Shown: piece by piece, positions 14,323 through 25,528 of the stretch | How the letters are laid out: every line of letters starts with the position of its first letter | Numbering within the stretch: position 1 is the first letter of the stretch | Assembly (NCBI GenBank): GCA_016785225.1 | Contig: JAFBJZ010000652.1 | Coordinates: 436,001 to 500,000 of the forward strand | Origin: Psettodes erumei | Taxonomy: Eukaryota > Chordata > Actinopteri > Pleuronectiformes > Psettodidae | Length of the DNA stretch: 64,000 nucleotides | Direction of reading: 5' to 3' | Program-made: the position numbers and the translations under genes | The notes under the pieces: model-generated | What the model was told of the DNA's origin: nothing | The model's database searches: none | The model's input: the letters and a program-made list of their open reading frames with translations, nothing else

Positions 14323-14449
14323 TGTACAATGTCAGGTCACATACTGTAAGGTACAGCAGACTCCTATCTCAGTCCATCTTTCATCTCCTTCAAGCTTCAC
14401 TCCTTCCTCATCTCCAAACAATTTTAACTGCTGCTGCCTTTACAACCAA

Positions 14450-14523
14450 GGGGGGGGGGGGTGTTGATGGGGTGTGTGGTGTGTGGAGGGGGGGCAGGTG
14501 GGGGGTGATGGGGGGGGGGGGGG
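14450..14523 (+). other. G-rich cluster, quadruplex-prone
   Basis: Runs of 8-14 G separated by short T/A/C spacers over about 75 bases, with more than four G-tracts, satisfy the usual quadruplex pattern. Similar clusters lie at 15464-15511, 21012-21049 and 61910-61957. Confidence 0.75.
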
Positions 14524-14639
14524 CTTCAGCGTTCAGTAACCTGGGAAGTAAGTCAGGATTGTAAGGATTACGTTGCATCTGCTTCATCAGCAGAGATTAT
14601 CTGATAAGAGCACTTCAAATGAAAGGAGTCACTCACAGT

Positions 14640-14678
14640 TAGCTTAGCTTATCTTAGCTTAGCTTAGCTTAGCTTAGC
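14640..14678. repeat. (AGCTT)n pentanucleotide array
   Basis: Seven to eight AGCTT units with one ATCTT variant. Confidence 0.9.
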
Positions 14679-14858
14679 CCTGGTTCTGTCTAAAGGTGAA
14701 GCTAGTTTCCTGGAAGCTAAACGTTAAGAGTGTTTCTCCTGCAAACGAAAGCATTGGCAGTAAAGTTCTGCGGGTTTGAGCCCGACGTTTTCCTGCCTCG
14801 TCTCCGATTCTGAGTTTTTACTTATGAGTTTCACTTCAGGCCTCGTCTCTCATCTCAC

Positions 14859-14897
<39 letters not shown>

Positions 14898-15270
14898 CGT
14901 CTCTTTCAACTCCCGTTCCTCCTTCCTGTGATCCCTCGCCTGCCTTTTCATCCTGGTCCAAATGACCTGGCCACGAAACAGCCAGCTCGCGCTCGCCGCC
15001 GTCTCCGTTACGCGTCTCTGCGACTCCGACCCGGGCCGTCACCGGGGGAACCACTTCCTTATCAGGAAACTGGGTCAGAACTTTTTTTTTTTTGGAGGAG
15101 GAGGAAGTGAGGGGGTGTTATAACTCGACTGTCGTGTTTTAGCAACGTGAAATTTCGAGAAATTATTCCAGTGATGTCATCTTGGCGCTGTCGTCCTCGC
15201 TCAGTCGTGACGGCGCGAGGCCAGGAGCGGCGCCAAGCGTGTCCGTCGTTCGTTTCTCCCGCTATTAGAA

Positions 15271-15305
<35 letters not shown>

Positions 15306-15463
15306 TCCTGCACGATTTAAAGCTCTTTTTTGTGCGACGCACACGCCGGAGAATCAATCGCAGCGACTCGTAAAAGAAGGAGGAGAAAAAAAACTGCTTG
15401 TGTCACTCCTGAAAAATCCATCCACCCCTCGAGCCCGAACGCCGACTGTAACTCGATTCTTCG

Positions 15464-15511
15464 AGGGGGGGTGTGGGGGGGTGGAGGGGGTGGAGGGGGT
15501 GGAGGGGGGGG
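15464..15511 (+). other. GGGGGTGGA repeats, quadruplex-prone
   Basis: Three near-identical GGAGGGGGT units flanked by longer G-runs, followed by a GA dinucleotide stretch. Confidence 0.75.
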
Positions 15512-16011
15512 CAGAGAGAGAGAGAGAGAGGAGGTGTGACGGAGCGAGGGGCAGAGTTGTGTATTTTGGCAGTGCAGGACGTTTACACGAGTAACCTCAA
15601 ATTAAATCTAAATATTTGATTTAACCCAAAAAAAAGGGGGGGCGAAGAAAGAATGAACATGCACGCACACACGGTTCTGATCGCGTCTCGATAAAACCTG
15701 ATCGCGCCGATCTGCGTTCTGATGCAACGACTGGACCCTGCGGTTCTGTGGCGGAGCGACAGGAGGTCCCGGCCCAAACAGCTGAGGCCACACACACACA
15801 CACACACACAGAGGCGTGTGTCTGTGTGTGGAGTTAAAATGCTAATAGCGTTACACGCTCACTGTAGCCGAGCTGGGATCCACATCCAAACGTTACCGCA
15901 ACCACAGAGTCACCGGACCTTCGACCCGGCGCCGCCATAACTCCCCCCCGAGGGGATTCTGAACCAGAACCCAAGAACGACCGCAGGGGGGGGGTTCCTC
16001 TGGTTGTTCTG

Positions 16012-16045
<34 letters not shown>

Positions 16046-16133
16046 CGAGTCACAAATCACCACAACACATGCGTGAAGACACAAAAACAGAGGCGGGAGA
16101 CAGAAGTTGGCAAATTTACTCGGGGCAAACTGG

Positions 16134-16173
<40 letters not shown>

Positions 16174-16386
16174 ACACACATTAGGCTGAGTCAGGCAATC
16201 TCTAACAATAACACAGTGGACCAATGAAGCGTAAGGACACACACACACACACACACAAAAGCACAGAAAATTCCCCCAAAATGACACAAGGACCTAAAAA
16301 TTCAGTTGGCCGCACAAACGTGGCAGCAGCAGACACACACAGTTGTGCTGTCGTTTGCGTATCAAAGTTCAATGTAAAATATTCTG

Positions 16387-16423
<37 letters not shown>

Positions 16424-16521
16424 CAGGTATCACATTTACGCTGCTGCGTTTGAGCTGCGTGATTTGTGTGTCGTGCATCAGAGGTCACGGGTTCTGGCCT
16501 CGCTGTTTACACGTGTGTGTT

Positions 16522-16560
<39 letters not shown>

Positions 16561-16740
16561 CTGACTGGAGCGTTCGTCATTGTGAGCCGCTCATTGTTCC
16601 CGGTTATCTTTTGTCTTAGCCGGGCTGGTACTGAGCGAGGGGGGGCTGACTGCTGCGGTCCAAAGCAGGGCCTGTTTCCAGATTAAAAATAACTGCTGGC
16701 CTTCGCATGAGAACCAGGGGATCCCCCCTGCACACACACA

Positions 16741-16742
<2 letters not shown>

Positions 16743-16792
<50 letters not shown>
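16743..16792. repeat. (CA)n microsatellite, 50 bp
   Basis: Uninterrupted CA run in a stretch (15.8-17.9 kb) with a dinucleotide tract roughly every 150-200 bases. Confidence 0.95.
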
Positions 16793-16793
<1 letters not shown>

Positions 16794-17145
16794 CTTCTTT
16801 TTTTCTTTCCGCCTCAGTCCGCCGTCTGTTCCTCGTGCCACTTCCTGCCACCTTCATCACGGACGAGCCCGTAATCGCCGACGCGCACGTGAAGGCGTTC
16901 GTCACTTGGTCGTCACTTTCCGCTGACGATCGTCGCTTCGGTGCCAGGAAGTTAATTGGAAACAGAAAGAATCCGATGTATCTGCCTTTATGGGCTTTTT
17001 TTAATATATTTTTATTTTGGGAACGAAGAAATTCGCACAAAACACGTCTGAGCGCGGGGCAGCTAACGCTCGCTGTTACGGCGGTGAAATAACGACGCGT
17101 TTCTGACCCGCGTTGAAGCCGAAGGCCTGCGCAGTCGGGCTGCAG

Positions 17146-17147
<2 letters not shown>

Positions 17148-17210
<63 letters not shown>
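17148..17210. repeat. (CA)n microsatellite, 63 bp
   Basis: Uninterrupted CA run. Confidence 0.95.
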
Positions 17211-17211
<1 letters not shown>

Positions 17212-17389
17212 CTTGTCTTTTCAACCCAAGGCCTTTTTAAACGACGACAACACCAGCTTCCAGATTCTTTGTAAAACCACACAACTCTCACAAAACAAAA
17301 CGCTGACATGCCGATGTTTCCACCTGTCGCTCACTTACACACACACCCACACACACACACACACACAAAGCTACAGGTGATCCCATCAG

Positions 17390-17423
<34 letters not shown>

Positions 17424-17608
17424 GAGAGAAAACTGGCTGCACAGGCGTCACGACAACATCACACGTGGGAACGGCGGTTCCGCCTCGCAGGGATCCCGTC
17501 TGACGGCGGCTCGTAAAAAACGGCGCCCACCTGCGTGACTCATCGGGCCGCGAGCGTCCACCGCTGAGACGCGCCGTCACACCGCGGACCGGGTTTCCCC
17601 CCCCGCGG

Positions 17609-17609
<1 letters not shown>

Positions 17610-17659
<50 letters not shown>

Positions 17660-17718
17660 GTTTAGATTTACAGTTTCTACAGGCCTCTCGCTGGGGTCCA
17701 CGTGGAACCCATCGGAAC

Positions 17719-17755
<37 letters not shown>
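17610..17755. repeat. Two (GT)n tracts
   Basis: GT runs at 17610-17657 and 17721-17755, followed by a CA run at 17815-17847 in opposite sense. Confidence 0.95.
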
Positions 17756-17756
<1 letters not shown>

Positions 17757-17813
17757 ACTGAACATCACGCTTCAAATACAGCAGTGTATACAGCTGCTCC
17801 TGCTCTCGTTCCC

Positions 17814-17848
<35 letters not shown>

Positions 17849-18659
17849 CTCGCTCTCTTTCAACTCCACCGGTTGGGGGCGGATGGCCGCCCACAGCGAG
17901 CCTGGTTCTGCTCGAGCTCTCTCCCTCACGGCGGGAACCGTCCTTCCCTCCACGACTCCTCACCTACACCACCCACCCTCCACCACCACCACCACCCTCT
18001 TCGGGACCAGCGGCCCGGCCCACCGAAGCCAATCGATTTTCAGGTGGAGGATCCAAACGTGAGTCAGTGCAAACACGGCGGCAGCAGCAGCTTTGATGAA
18101 GGACAAACAACCCGTGGGAATATTCCTCTGCACCTTCCAGCTCCGGAGAAGGTTCTGTATTTTCACAGCTGAACCACTTCAGGCCCATTTGGACTGGTAT
18201 TATCTTGGGGGTGGGGGGGGGGGGGTGGGTGGGGGCATATTTCACCCCTGCACCACATCTGCAGCCGCCTTACAAGCTCCGCGGCTCCCTGACTACTTGT
18301 TGCTCCGGTCCGCTCCTCTACGCGCGGAGCTGAGCCCCGGTTAACGGGACCGACCGAGCTGCGCCGCGTGTGACTGCGCGGAAAGTCCGGCTTGTTTTCT
18401 AACAGAGAGCGGAGGCGGGGGTGGGGGGGTGGTGTGTGTGTGTGTGTGTGTGTGTGTGTGGTGGGGGGTGACTTCACCGAAACTCCTCAAGAAACGGACT
18501 AACGACGCCGTGAACTCCCGGTAACGCTGAGCCGGCAGACGCTGCTCCCGTGCGTCACCCCGAGCGTAAAAACGCGGATTTTACTCCACCCACCACCCCC
18601 ACCCTGCTCCCCCCCCGCAAACAAGCAGCGCAAAGCCGAGAGAGGGAAGCGGCCCTTAC

Positions 18660-18852
18660 CTCCGATATGGACATGTTCAGGTAGACAAAGAGGCCGGTGG
18701 TGGAGGCGATCTGCAGCACCACCACCACGATCACCACCATCGCCACCCACATCTTGGACGGCGCCTCGGCGCGCGCCGCCCCGCTCGGCCCGCCGGCCGG
18801 GACCATCATGTAGGTGGTGGACTCGCTGCTCACCGATCTGAAGTAATCCTGG

Positions 18853-18884
<32 letters not shown>

Positions 18885-18926
18885 GTGGTGCTGGTGGTGG
18901 TGCTGCTGTGCGTTCGGAGCGGCCAT
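18660..18926 (-). CDS. TNF-superfamily ligand, exon 1 (cytoplasmic tail and membrane anchor)
   Basis: The exon has 89 codons and ends at the donor GAG|GTAAGG. Met at 18926 was chosen because it sits in a strong Kozak context (GCCATGG); an upstream in-frame Met at 18989 would add a phenylalanine-rich leader and is less likely. The product is type II in layout. Residues 8-26 are a His/Gln-rich tract. A Ser/Thr/Tyr segment with DYFRSV and TTYMMVP follows. A membrane helix begins after SKMW (about residues 59-81, rich in Val/Ile, then LQIASTTGLFVYL), and a short stalk ends SISE. Type II topology with a split stalk is typical of TNF ligands, and the helix most resembles the RANKL/TRAIL branch (TNFSF11/TNFSF10). 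The receptor-binding TNF-homology domain is not in the window, so the exact member cannot be named. The Gln/His tract is encoded by CAG/CAC repeats and may vary in length. Confidence 0.6.
18842..18905 (-). repeat. CAG/CAC trinucleotide repeat coding a Gln/His tract
   Basis: The plus strand shows GCTGCTGCT and GGTGCTGGTGGT runs. On the coding strand they give alternating His and Gln, including eight Gln in a row, in the cytoplasmic tail of the TNF-type ligand. Length polymorphism is likely for an interrupted CAG run of this kind. Confidence 0.85.
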
Positions 18927-19262
18927 GGCATTCCCGACGCATGAGTGGACCATTAAAAAAAAACAAAAAAAGAAAAAAAAAGGAGCCAAAACAGGCGCAA
19001 AACCACAGCCGGGCCGATTGTTAGATCTCCATGCGTCCGCGGCGGCCGGCAGCGAGGCTTTTCATTCGGAGAGAGGAGGAGGAGGAGGAGGAGGAGGAGA
19101 AAGAGGAGGAAGAAGAAGAGGAGTTTAAAGTGCGGACGGGTCCATGTCGGAGCTGAGCGCGCGGTGGAGTGGAGCCGCGTGAGGAGGCAGCGCCGGACTG
19201 ATGGGACTGAGGCGGAGAGGGGCTGGGTTACCCTCTTCATCACCCCGGAGCCGCGGAGGAAT

Positions 19263-19265
<3 letters not shown>

Positions 19266-19357
<92 letters not shown>
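19266..19357. repeat. Compound (CT)n(CA)n microsatellite
   Basis: About 42 bases of CT repeat run straight into about 50 bases of CA repeat without interruption. It lies 340 bp upstream of the TNF-ligand start codon, so it may sit in the promoter or 5' UTR. Confidence 0.95.
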
Positions 19358-19358
<1 letters not shown>

Positions 19359-19593
19359 CAGCGCCATCTGAGCGCAGCCGGAGATGTTTTACACGTACTT
19401 ATTTTTTTTTTTTTTTTAAATGGCGTCATAAACACCCCGCACTTTTCTTCACTATTCACCAAATTCCCCTCAAACAACAAAAATATATATATATATTTTA
19501 AAGTCCATCCTCTAATATTATATCTATAACCTGCAAAAGTTTTACTTTTGTTTTTATTATTATTATGTTTCTGAGCGTCACTTTCCTGCTGGG

Positions 19594-19609
19594 CCAACAG
19601 GGGGCAGTG
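19594..19609 (+). promoter_or_regulatory. Candidate CTCF site
   Basis: CCAACAGGGGGCAGTG fits the vertebrate CTCF core (CCASYAGRKGGCRS) with one mismatch. It lies about 670 bp upstream of the TNF-ligand start codon. The match is by eye only. Confidence 0.4.
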
Positions 19610-19741
19610 TCGCTCAGCCCACCAGCTCCATCGATCGCTTAATAATCGATTAATTGTTTGAGGTGGAACGCAAACCGCCGGCCGCGACAACATCGACCCA
19701 TTTCCTCTCACCCGCGAAAACTTCCTTTCCACACCTGCTCT

Positions 19742-19743
<2 letters not shown>

Positions 19744-19814
<71 letters not shown>
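19744..19814. repeat. (GT)n microsatellite, 71 bp
   Basis: GT run with one TA interruption near 19774. Confidence 0.95.
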
Positions 19815-19819
<5 letters not shown>

Positions 19820-20185
19820 TTGTGGTCTCGTTTTAGAGCTTTTACACCGTCTGAGGGCAAATATTTGCCCGACGCCCTCCGGTTTATCGGTGGGAAAACG
19901 AGCGCAGCAGCAATTAAAAAGATTTAGAGTCTGGGTTTCCAGAGGACACCACAGAGCTGCCGGGGGCGACTGATGAAGAGGAGACGCTTGCTCATGAGGC
20001 GATGAAGACTTTTTTATTATTATTATTATTATTTATTTAATCTGTGTGTAAGTGAGAACCCGGTGAGCGACGCTGGGCTCAGATTTTCGAGGGGAGGCTT
20101 TGAAGGAAGGAAGCGGACGGGGCAGAAACTGTTTACAGTTCATCTGTAAACAACGACCTCGCCTTTGTTTCAAACAGCTGCGGAC

Positions 20186-20187
<2 letters not shown>

Positions 20188-20248
<61 letters not shown>
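20188..20248. repeat. (GT)n microsatellite, 61 bp
   Basis: Uninterrupted GT run. Confidence 0.95.
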
Positions 20249-20249
<1 letters not shown>

Positions 20250-22537
20250 TCGGGGACGAGAGGCAGATGAGTTTGCCCGCCCGACAGCTCCGGCCCATCA
20301 GACGGCCACGGGGCTTTTCCTCCTCTGAAGAGGCTCCGGTTAGGAGAAAGCGTAATCAAGAAACCAGAGCAAACCGAATCCAACGCACCGATGAGACGCT
20401 TCCTCGTAAACGCCACATCTGGTTCTTCTCTCTTTTTTTTTTGTTGTTTTGCTCTATTGAAGACACGCTTGAATGTGTGAAGCTGCCGGATCGCCCCCTC
20501 GGACTTTAAACACTTCTTCTATTTTTGGAAAGTCCCGAGTGGGGCTCTCTCCTCGTCATACCTCATCACGTCCCTCAGAGTTTTGTTGGTTTTTTTGAGG
20601 ACCACGTGTGAAACATCTGGGACGTGCCCAGTGGCCTTTGGTTTAAAAAAAAAAAAAAAAAAAATGTGGGTGGCCGGGAATCGGATGCTGCAGTCTGAAG
20701 GTGAGACGAGAATAAAGTGCGGACTGGAAACAAAAAAAAAATTTAAAACACACGTGGTCGAATCCACGTGAGAGATGAAAGAGCCAAATATTTTACGGGT
20801 TGTTGTGACGGGACGGATGTTTCGGGTTTGGGAGTCGACGACGACGACGGAAAGGATCGAGCTGCGACCTGTCGGTGCGTGGTCCCCGAGTTTTTTAGCC
20901 GAGACGAGGCCCGTTTGGATTCCAAACGTTGTTGCTGCAGAAGAAGAAGAAGAACGTTAATGCGTCTTCACCTCTTGGTTTTTTAATGGCGGAGGATTTT
21001 TTTTTTTTTTTGGGGGGGTGGGGGGTGGGGGGGTGGGAGGGGGAAGGGGCTTGATTTGCGAGAGAATAAATACCTGGCGATCTGCATATGGTTCTTCAGT
21101 AACACCTACCCCCGCTCTGAAGGTATTCCCAAAAAATCCTCACATACTCTTAAAGATCTGGATCGAGAAATAATCCATCTGTTGCGCAGTAAAAAAAAAA
21201 AAAAATTACCAGTTTCTCACTTTGCAGCTGCCAGAAATGAATTAAGCTCTTTCTCTTCACGAGCGCGGCGCCGAGGCTTCGTGAAATCTCTCAACGCTTA
21301 TCGGAAGAATCCGGTGCGTGCGATTCGAGTTCCCCCCGCGGGACACGCTCCCGACCTTTCACCTGGCGCCACCGTCCAGTCGGGAAGTCCCATCTGCTCG
21401 GCCGCGTGCAAATTGGACATGCTAACGTGCTAAATCACACGCGGTGGACATTACTCACACGTTAGCACGCGGCCGCGTCTCGTGGTGAAGCTGGAGCGGA
21501 GCGCGGACAGGTTGTTTCGTACGAGGATATAAAATACTCTATAATATTTGTTTTATAAAATATAAAAGTTTAGTTGGAAATCACGCCCCTCGCGTAAAAA
21601 GAAGGCCGAGGCCGCTCTCTCTCTCTCTCTCTCTCCGGTTCCGCGGGCGTGCCGATCCCGTCTCGCTCAGAATTTATGGACCCGGCGCTGGTAGCCAATG
21701 GTACCCTCGTAAAAGAGACTGATGGGTGCACTCAGCAGTCTTGAAACGCTGTTCTACACTGAAACCGAAGATAGATAGGCGCCACACCTGGGACGGATAA
21801 TATTCCCAGGGTTTTGTTTTTCAGCTCCTCTGGCCGATTCTTTTTCGTAGGAAAATTCCGTTGCGCGCACAAACACACACACATGCTTCTTCTCTGGTGG
21901 CGGCCGCGCTCGCGTTCAGAACTGGAAGCCGCCTCAGAACATTTGTTGGTTTGGCAGGACGGAGCTTTCCCAGACAATCGGATCAGTGGAACCGGCGAGT
22001 CGCGCGCCAGCTTCTCCAACCTTCAGGCAACCGCCGCCGCCGCCTCAGATCGGGGCGATAAAATCCCCCTATGGAGATGTTTGAGCCGTCAGAGGTCCTG
22101 CATTTGAAAATCGCTCTAATCCGACCCGACGTAATCTGAACCGTCCGACACCGAAAAAGAAAAAAGGAAACAAAACTTTTTCAGGAATTTGTGTCCACGT
22201 TAAAAGTGCGTGATCCCGGCTCGGCCCGGAGATCCAGTCCAGTCGAGCGAGTCCGAGCGGAGCTGTGGTGAAAAACGACAGAACTTGGAGACGAGTTCCC
22301 CCGTCCTGCTCCACACAACATTTTAACTTCTGGGCACGCAAACGTCAGCAAATAGCATTCCTCGACAGCGGTGACCTCCGGGTGTTCGCCCAGATGAAAG
22401 GTTGGGACCAAAACGGAGCAACGAGGGAAAAGTGGATGAAAGTTCACCCGGTGGCCGAGCTCATGCTAATGTTGTCGTACTTAACCCCCCCCGCCGCTAC
22501 ATATCCTCTGTGTGTCTTTTTTTCATACCTTTTCCAT

Positions 22538-22569
<32 letters not shown>

Positions 22570-22645
22570 GCGTGCACACACACACCCCCCACCCACCTTC
22601 TGGCAGCCAACCACCACCTGACAACACAACTAGCATTTCTCCAGA

Positions 22646-22681
<36 letters not shown>

Positions 22682-23089
22682 CTCTGACGCCACAGCTGTC
22701 CACCCAGCCCTGCAGCTTATCTATCTATGTGCAGCGTGTGTCAGTGTGTGTGTGTGTGTGTGTGTGTGTGTCAGTTAGCGTCCCGGGGTGAGAACACATA
22801 ATGGCGATCAGCAGTGGGAGTTAAAAGTTCAGACTGAGCATTCCATGACGTATTAGGTATCACAACCAAGGGACTATCACACACACACACACACACACAC
22901 AGGCGCTGCAGCCAAGTCGACATGTGTGCGCGCCGTGTGCTACTTTTGTGCGTATGTGGCTCAAATTAGCATCGAGGTTTCAGCTCCACGTATCGATTAG
23001 CGCCAAAAAAATTTTCTTCTGGAGATGTTTGTACCTGTGAAAGACATTTAACTGCAGCGCAGATGGTCGGGCTGCTTTGGAAATCCCCC

Positions 23090-23130
<41 letters not shown>

Positions 23131-24504
23131 TCCTGACATCAGTATTTCAATGTCTCAACAGAAACCGCCCCCCCCTGCGGTAAAGTCACCGGAGTTACCG
23201 CACCCGATCCTGTCTGGACCGGGTCCAGACAGACGCTCGGACCAGTCCGTCCACCAGCTGATGAGACGCTTCCCTCAGACTTCCTGGCTGCACCTGACAG
23301 GAAATGCCAGGTGAGCACCAGAGTCCCGAGGACGCATCCTCTGGGTACCCCGACCGTTTGTGATCCATCCAACAGGTTTCGAGACGTTTCGGTCTGGGGC
23401 TCGGACCTGAAACGCCCCTCGTGCTGCAGAAATCACAGACAGGAAGATGATTCACGCGCCGACCCGACGCCGCAGATTCCCCAGAAATCAGTTCTTCTTC
23501 GCTGCCTTAAAATCGGCAGGAAGTCGTGCTGTGCGGCTACTGTTTTAGAGCAGAGAAGAAGGAATTTATTCCCAGACTCATTCACTGTTGGGCTGTTGTT
23601 TTACACTCACTGTGAGATTTAAACATTTAAATGGTTCTTTTTACTAAACTGTGGGATTTGTTCTTTCTTTAATATTTATTATTTGGAGATTTAACTTATC
23701 CCTGAGGGTCAAATTGGATGATGAAGATTCCGCGGCGCTCGTGTTTCAGAAAGAATTAAATCTAAAGCCACGTTAGCGGCGATAGCGATCGTGGGTTAGC
23801 GGTAAACAGCTGTTCAAACCCGGTCGGCTCTGCCTGCCGCACAGACATGTGGTGAAGAGTTCACAGTGGGACGTCCCACTCTGGAGGATGATGCCAAAGA
23901 AGAGCTCTTATTCGAGCTGCCCTTTAAAGGTCGTGTTAGAGTAGAAGACGACAACTTTTTTTTTTTTTTTAATTTTTATTTCTTCGCAGGCTCACATCAC
24001 TTTTTGGTTAAGCACCATGGCTCCCATTTCTCCCGGATTTGACCTGGAGCGAGCGAGTATGAAAACGAGTTCTCTCCGAGCCAGAGCACAAATTCATCCC
24101 AAATGCCAAGATGGATCCGGGTCCGCGGGGACGAATGGATCACTCAGCGTCCGACTCCCCGACCCTGCGCCCCCGTTACGGCGAGCCGGGCACCAGTTAG
24201 CTGCGGTGGGATCCGCGTTCGTCAGAGCGTCTGCGCTGAGATTTCATCCGCTGTTTTTGTTGGACGGAGAAAAACTTCATGACGCTGATGCTCGCTCCAT
24301 GGTGAATTAATATCCATAAATTAGGTCTTTGTTCCCGGCACCGAGCGCAGCCGCTCTGGGTTTACTCAGAGCCAACGAGGGATAACAACAACAATAAAAA
24401 CAACAACGCGCACAAACAAAGCAATATGATAACCTTTTTTTCATTAATGGAAAAGTGAATCAGCCCCGGTTATATTCTGACCTCATGCTGAAAACATTGC
24501 TCCG

Positions 24505-24521
24505 GTGGCGCCATCTAAAGG
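24505..24521 (-). promoter_or_regulatory. Candidate CTCF site (reverse orientation)
   Basis: GTGGCGCCATCTAAAGG resembles the reverse complement of the CTCF core (GCGCCMYCTRSTGG) with a weaker right half. It lies just beyond the stop codon of the AKAP-like exon. Confidence 0.3.
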
Positions 24522-24633
24522 ACGCGGGCGGTAATTACTGTTGGATCCCGGTCAAAAAGCTGCACGCACGACTTCAGGGTTGAGTTTAACTTCATTCAGA
24601 CATAATCTGAGTTGAACGAGTGGACGTCAGACT

Positions 24634-25528
24634 CTAGGCTGACACTCTAGCTTCGTCCAGGGAGGAGGTGATGATGGCCGCAGCCAGCCGCCGGGCGAGC
24701 AGATGAAGCTCGCCGTCGACCGCTCTCCGCTCTCGGCTTTTGGCGCTCAGGGCCCGGTCCACGATGTTACGTGACAGAACCTCCGCAAAAGCCTCCATCT
24801 TGGCGCCCCGCTGAGGCCCCGCCTCAGAGTCGTCCCCCGCCAGCTCGTCCGTGCACAGCGAGTGCATCAGGTGCTCCATCAGCTCGGGCCGGGGGCCGCC
24901 GACGGAGCCGGCCTCGTCCTCCTCGTCCTTCGGGGTGGGCGGAGGAGGGGAGGGCAGGAAAACCTTGGCCAGGCCTCCTTTCAGCTTCCGGGAGAAGCTG
25001 TGCCTGCTCCTCTCCAGCTCCGGGAGGAGGGGGCTGGTCGGAGGGGCGTCGGGGTAGTCCAGGGACCCCAGGACGGGGAGCCCTGACTGGGCCAGCGGCG
25101 GATGGTTGGCATGGATGAGTCCTGCGACCGCATCCGTCTCCGTGTCCGCGTTCAAAACCGGCGTCTTGCTTCCAGATCCGTCCGAGAGAACCCGGTTTCC
25201 AGCCCGATAATCCATTTTCCGGCGGCGGCGATCTCTGGAAACCCTCGGCACCGCAGCCGCCGCACGCTTCCCTCAGAGCAGCCTCCATCACCGCCGACGC
25301 TAACGCTCCGGCTAACGTCTCCTGGTCTCCATTAGAAGTGGGCGCCGCAGGTTCCATCATTTCCATTTGGCTGAAAAACGCCTGGATTACAGTCTCTGCC
25401 ACATTCTGGGCAAACTCCTCAAGAGCCCCAGTGGTTGGGGAGGTTCTCCCGAGGCCCGCGGGAGCGCCAGGGTTTCCCAGCTCGGGCTCTGGCATCCTCG
25501 AATCTCCTCTCACCGCCTGCATCTGATC
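24634..25528 (-). CDS. A-kinase-anchor-like protein, last coding exon, with a frame break
   Basis: On the minus strand the exon starts after the acceptor TTATCTTCACAG at 25529 and ends with TAG at 24634-24636. Two frames must be joined. The 5' part carries amphipathic helices (EEFAQNVAETVIQAFF; LAGALASAVMEAALREA). The 3' part carries GSLDYPDAPPTSPL, SFSRKLKGGLAKVF and a proline-rich PSPPPPTPKDEEDE, then FAEVLSRNIVDRAL and LARRLAAAIITSSLDEA near the end. These helices have the spacing of PKA regulatory-subunit (RII) docking helices, so a PKA-anchoring role is likely. The frames switch near 25200-25250; one surplus base (for example in AAAA at 25215-25218) would explain it. A head-to-head position with ccnb3 suggests an AKAP4 relative, but the sequence does not clearly match mammalian AKAP4. 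Upstream exons were not found. Confidence 0.45.

Larger units (their letters stand above)
3380..18659 (-). other. Large intron 1 of the TNF-ligand gene, repeat-filled
   Basis: About 15.3 kb separates the two recognised exons and shows no convincing coding exon on either strand. Open frames here are mostly translated GT/CA repeats or poly-purine runs. The content is about thirty-five dinucleotide tracts, many poly-A/poly-T runs of 10-22 nt, TCC-repeats near 9170-9225, a GGGCC-type run near 12355-12400, G-rich clusters at 14450-14523 and 15464-15511, and AGCTT arrays at 4373-4401 and 14640-14678. No transposon ends or reverse-transcriptase fragments were recognised. If the two exons belong to different genes, this is intergenic DNA instead. 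Confidence 0.5.
18927..24633. other. Intergenic region between TNF-ligand exon 1 and AKAP-like gene
   Basis: The first 350 bases are GC-rich, with a GGA/AGA-rich tract at about 19069-19125, and would hold the 5' UTR and promoter of the TNF-type gene; no clear TATA box was seen. Then follow a (CT)n(CA)n compound repeat at 19266-19357, GT tracts at 19744-19814 and 20188-20248, a G-rich run at 21012-21049, a cluster of CA/GT tracts at 22548-22771, and CA at 23092-23128. A possible CTCF-type site lies at 19594-19609. The part from 23.2 to 24.6 kb has few repeats but no supported exon. An AATAAA on the minus strand at 23675-23680 could serve the AKAP-like gene. Confidence 0.5.

Noticed and set aside
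18499..18966. Overlapping frame rich in Ala/Pro/Arg opposite TNF-ligand exon 1
   Set aside because: It is the same strand's alternate frame of the real exon and runs through its splice donor.
23790..23830. tRNA-like GTTCAAACCC
   Set aside because: Upstream sequence does not form the D and acceptor stems.
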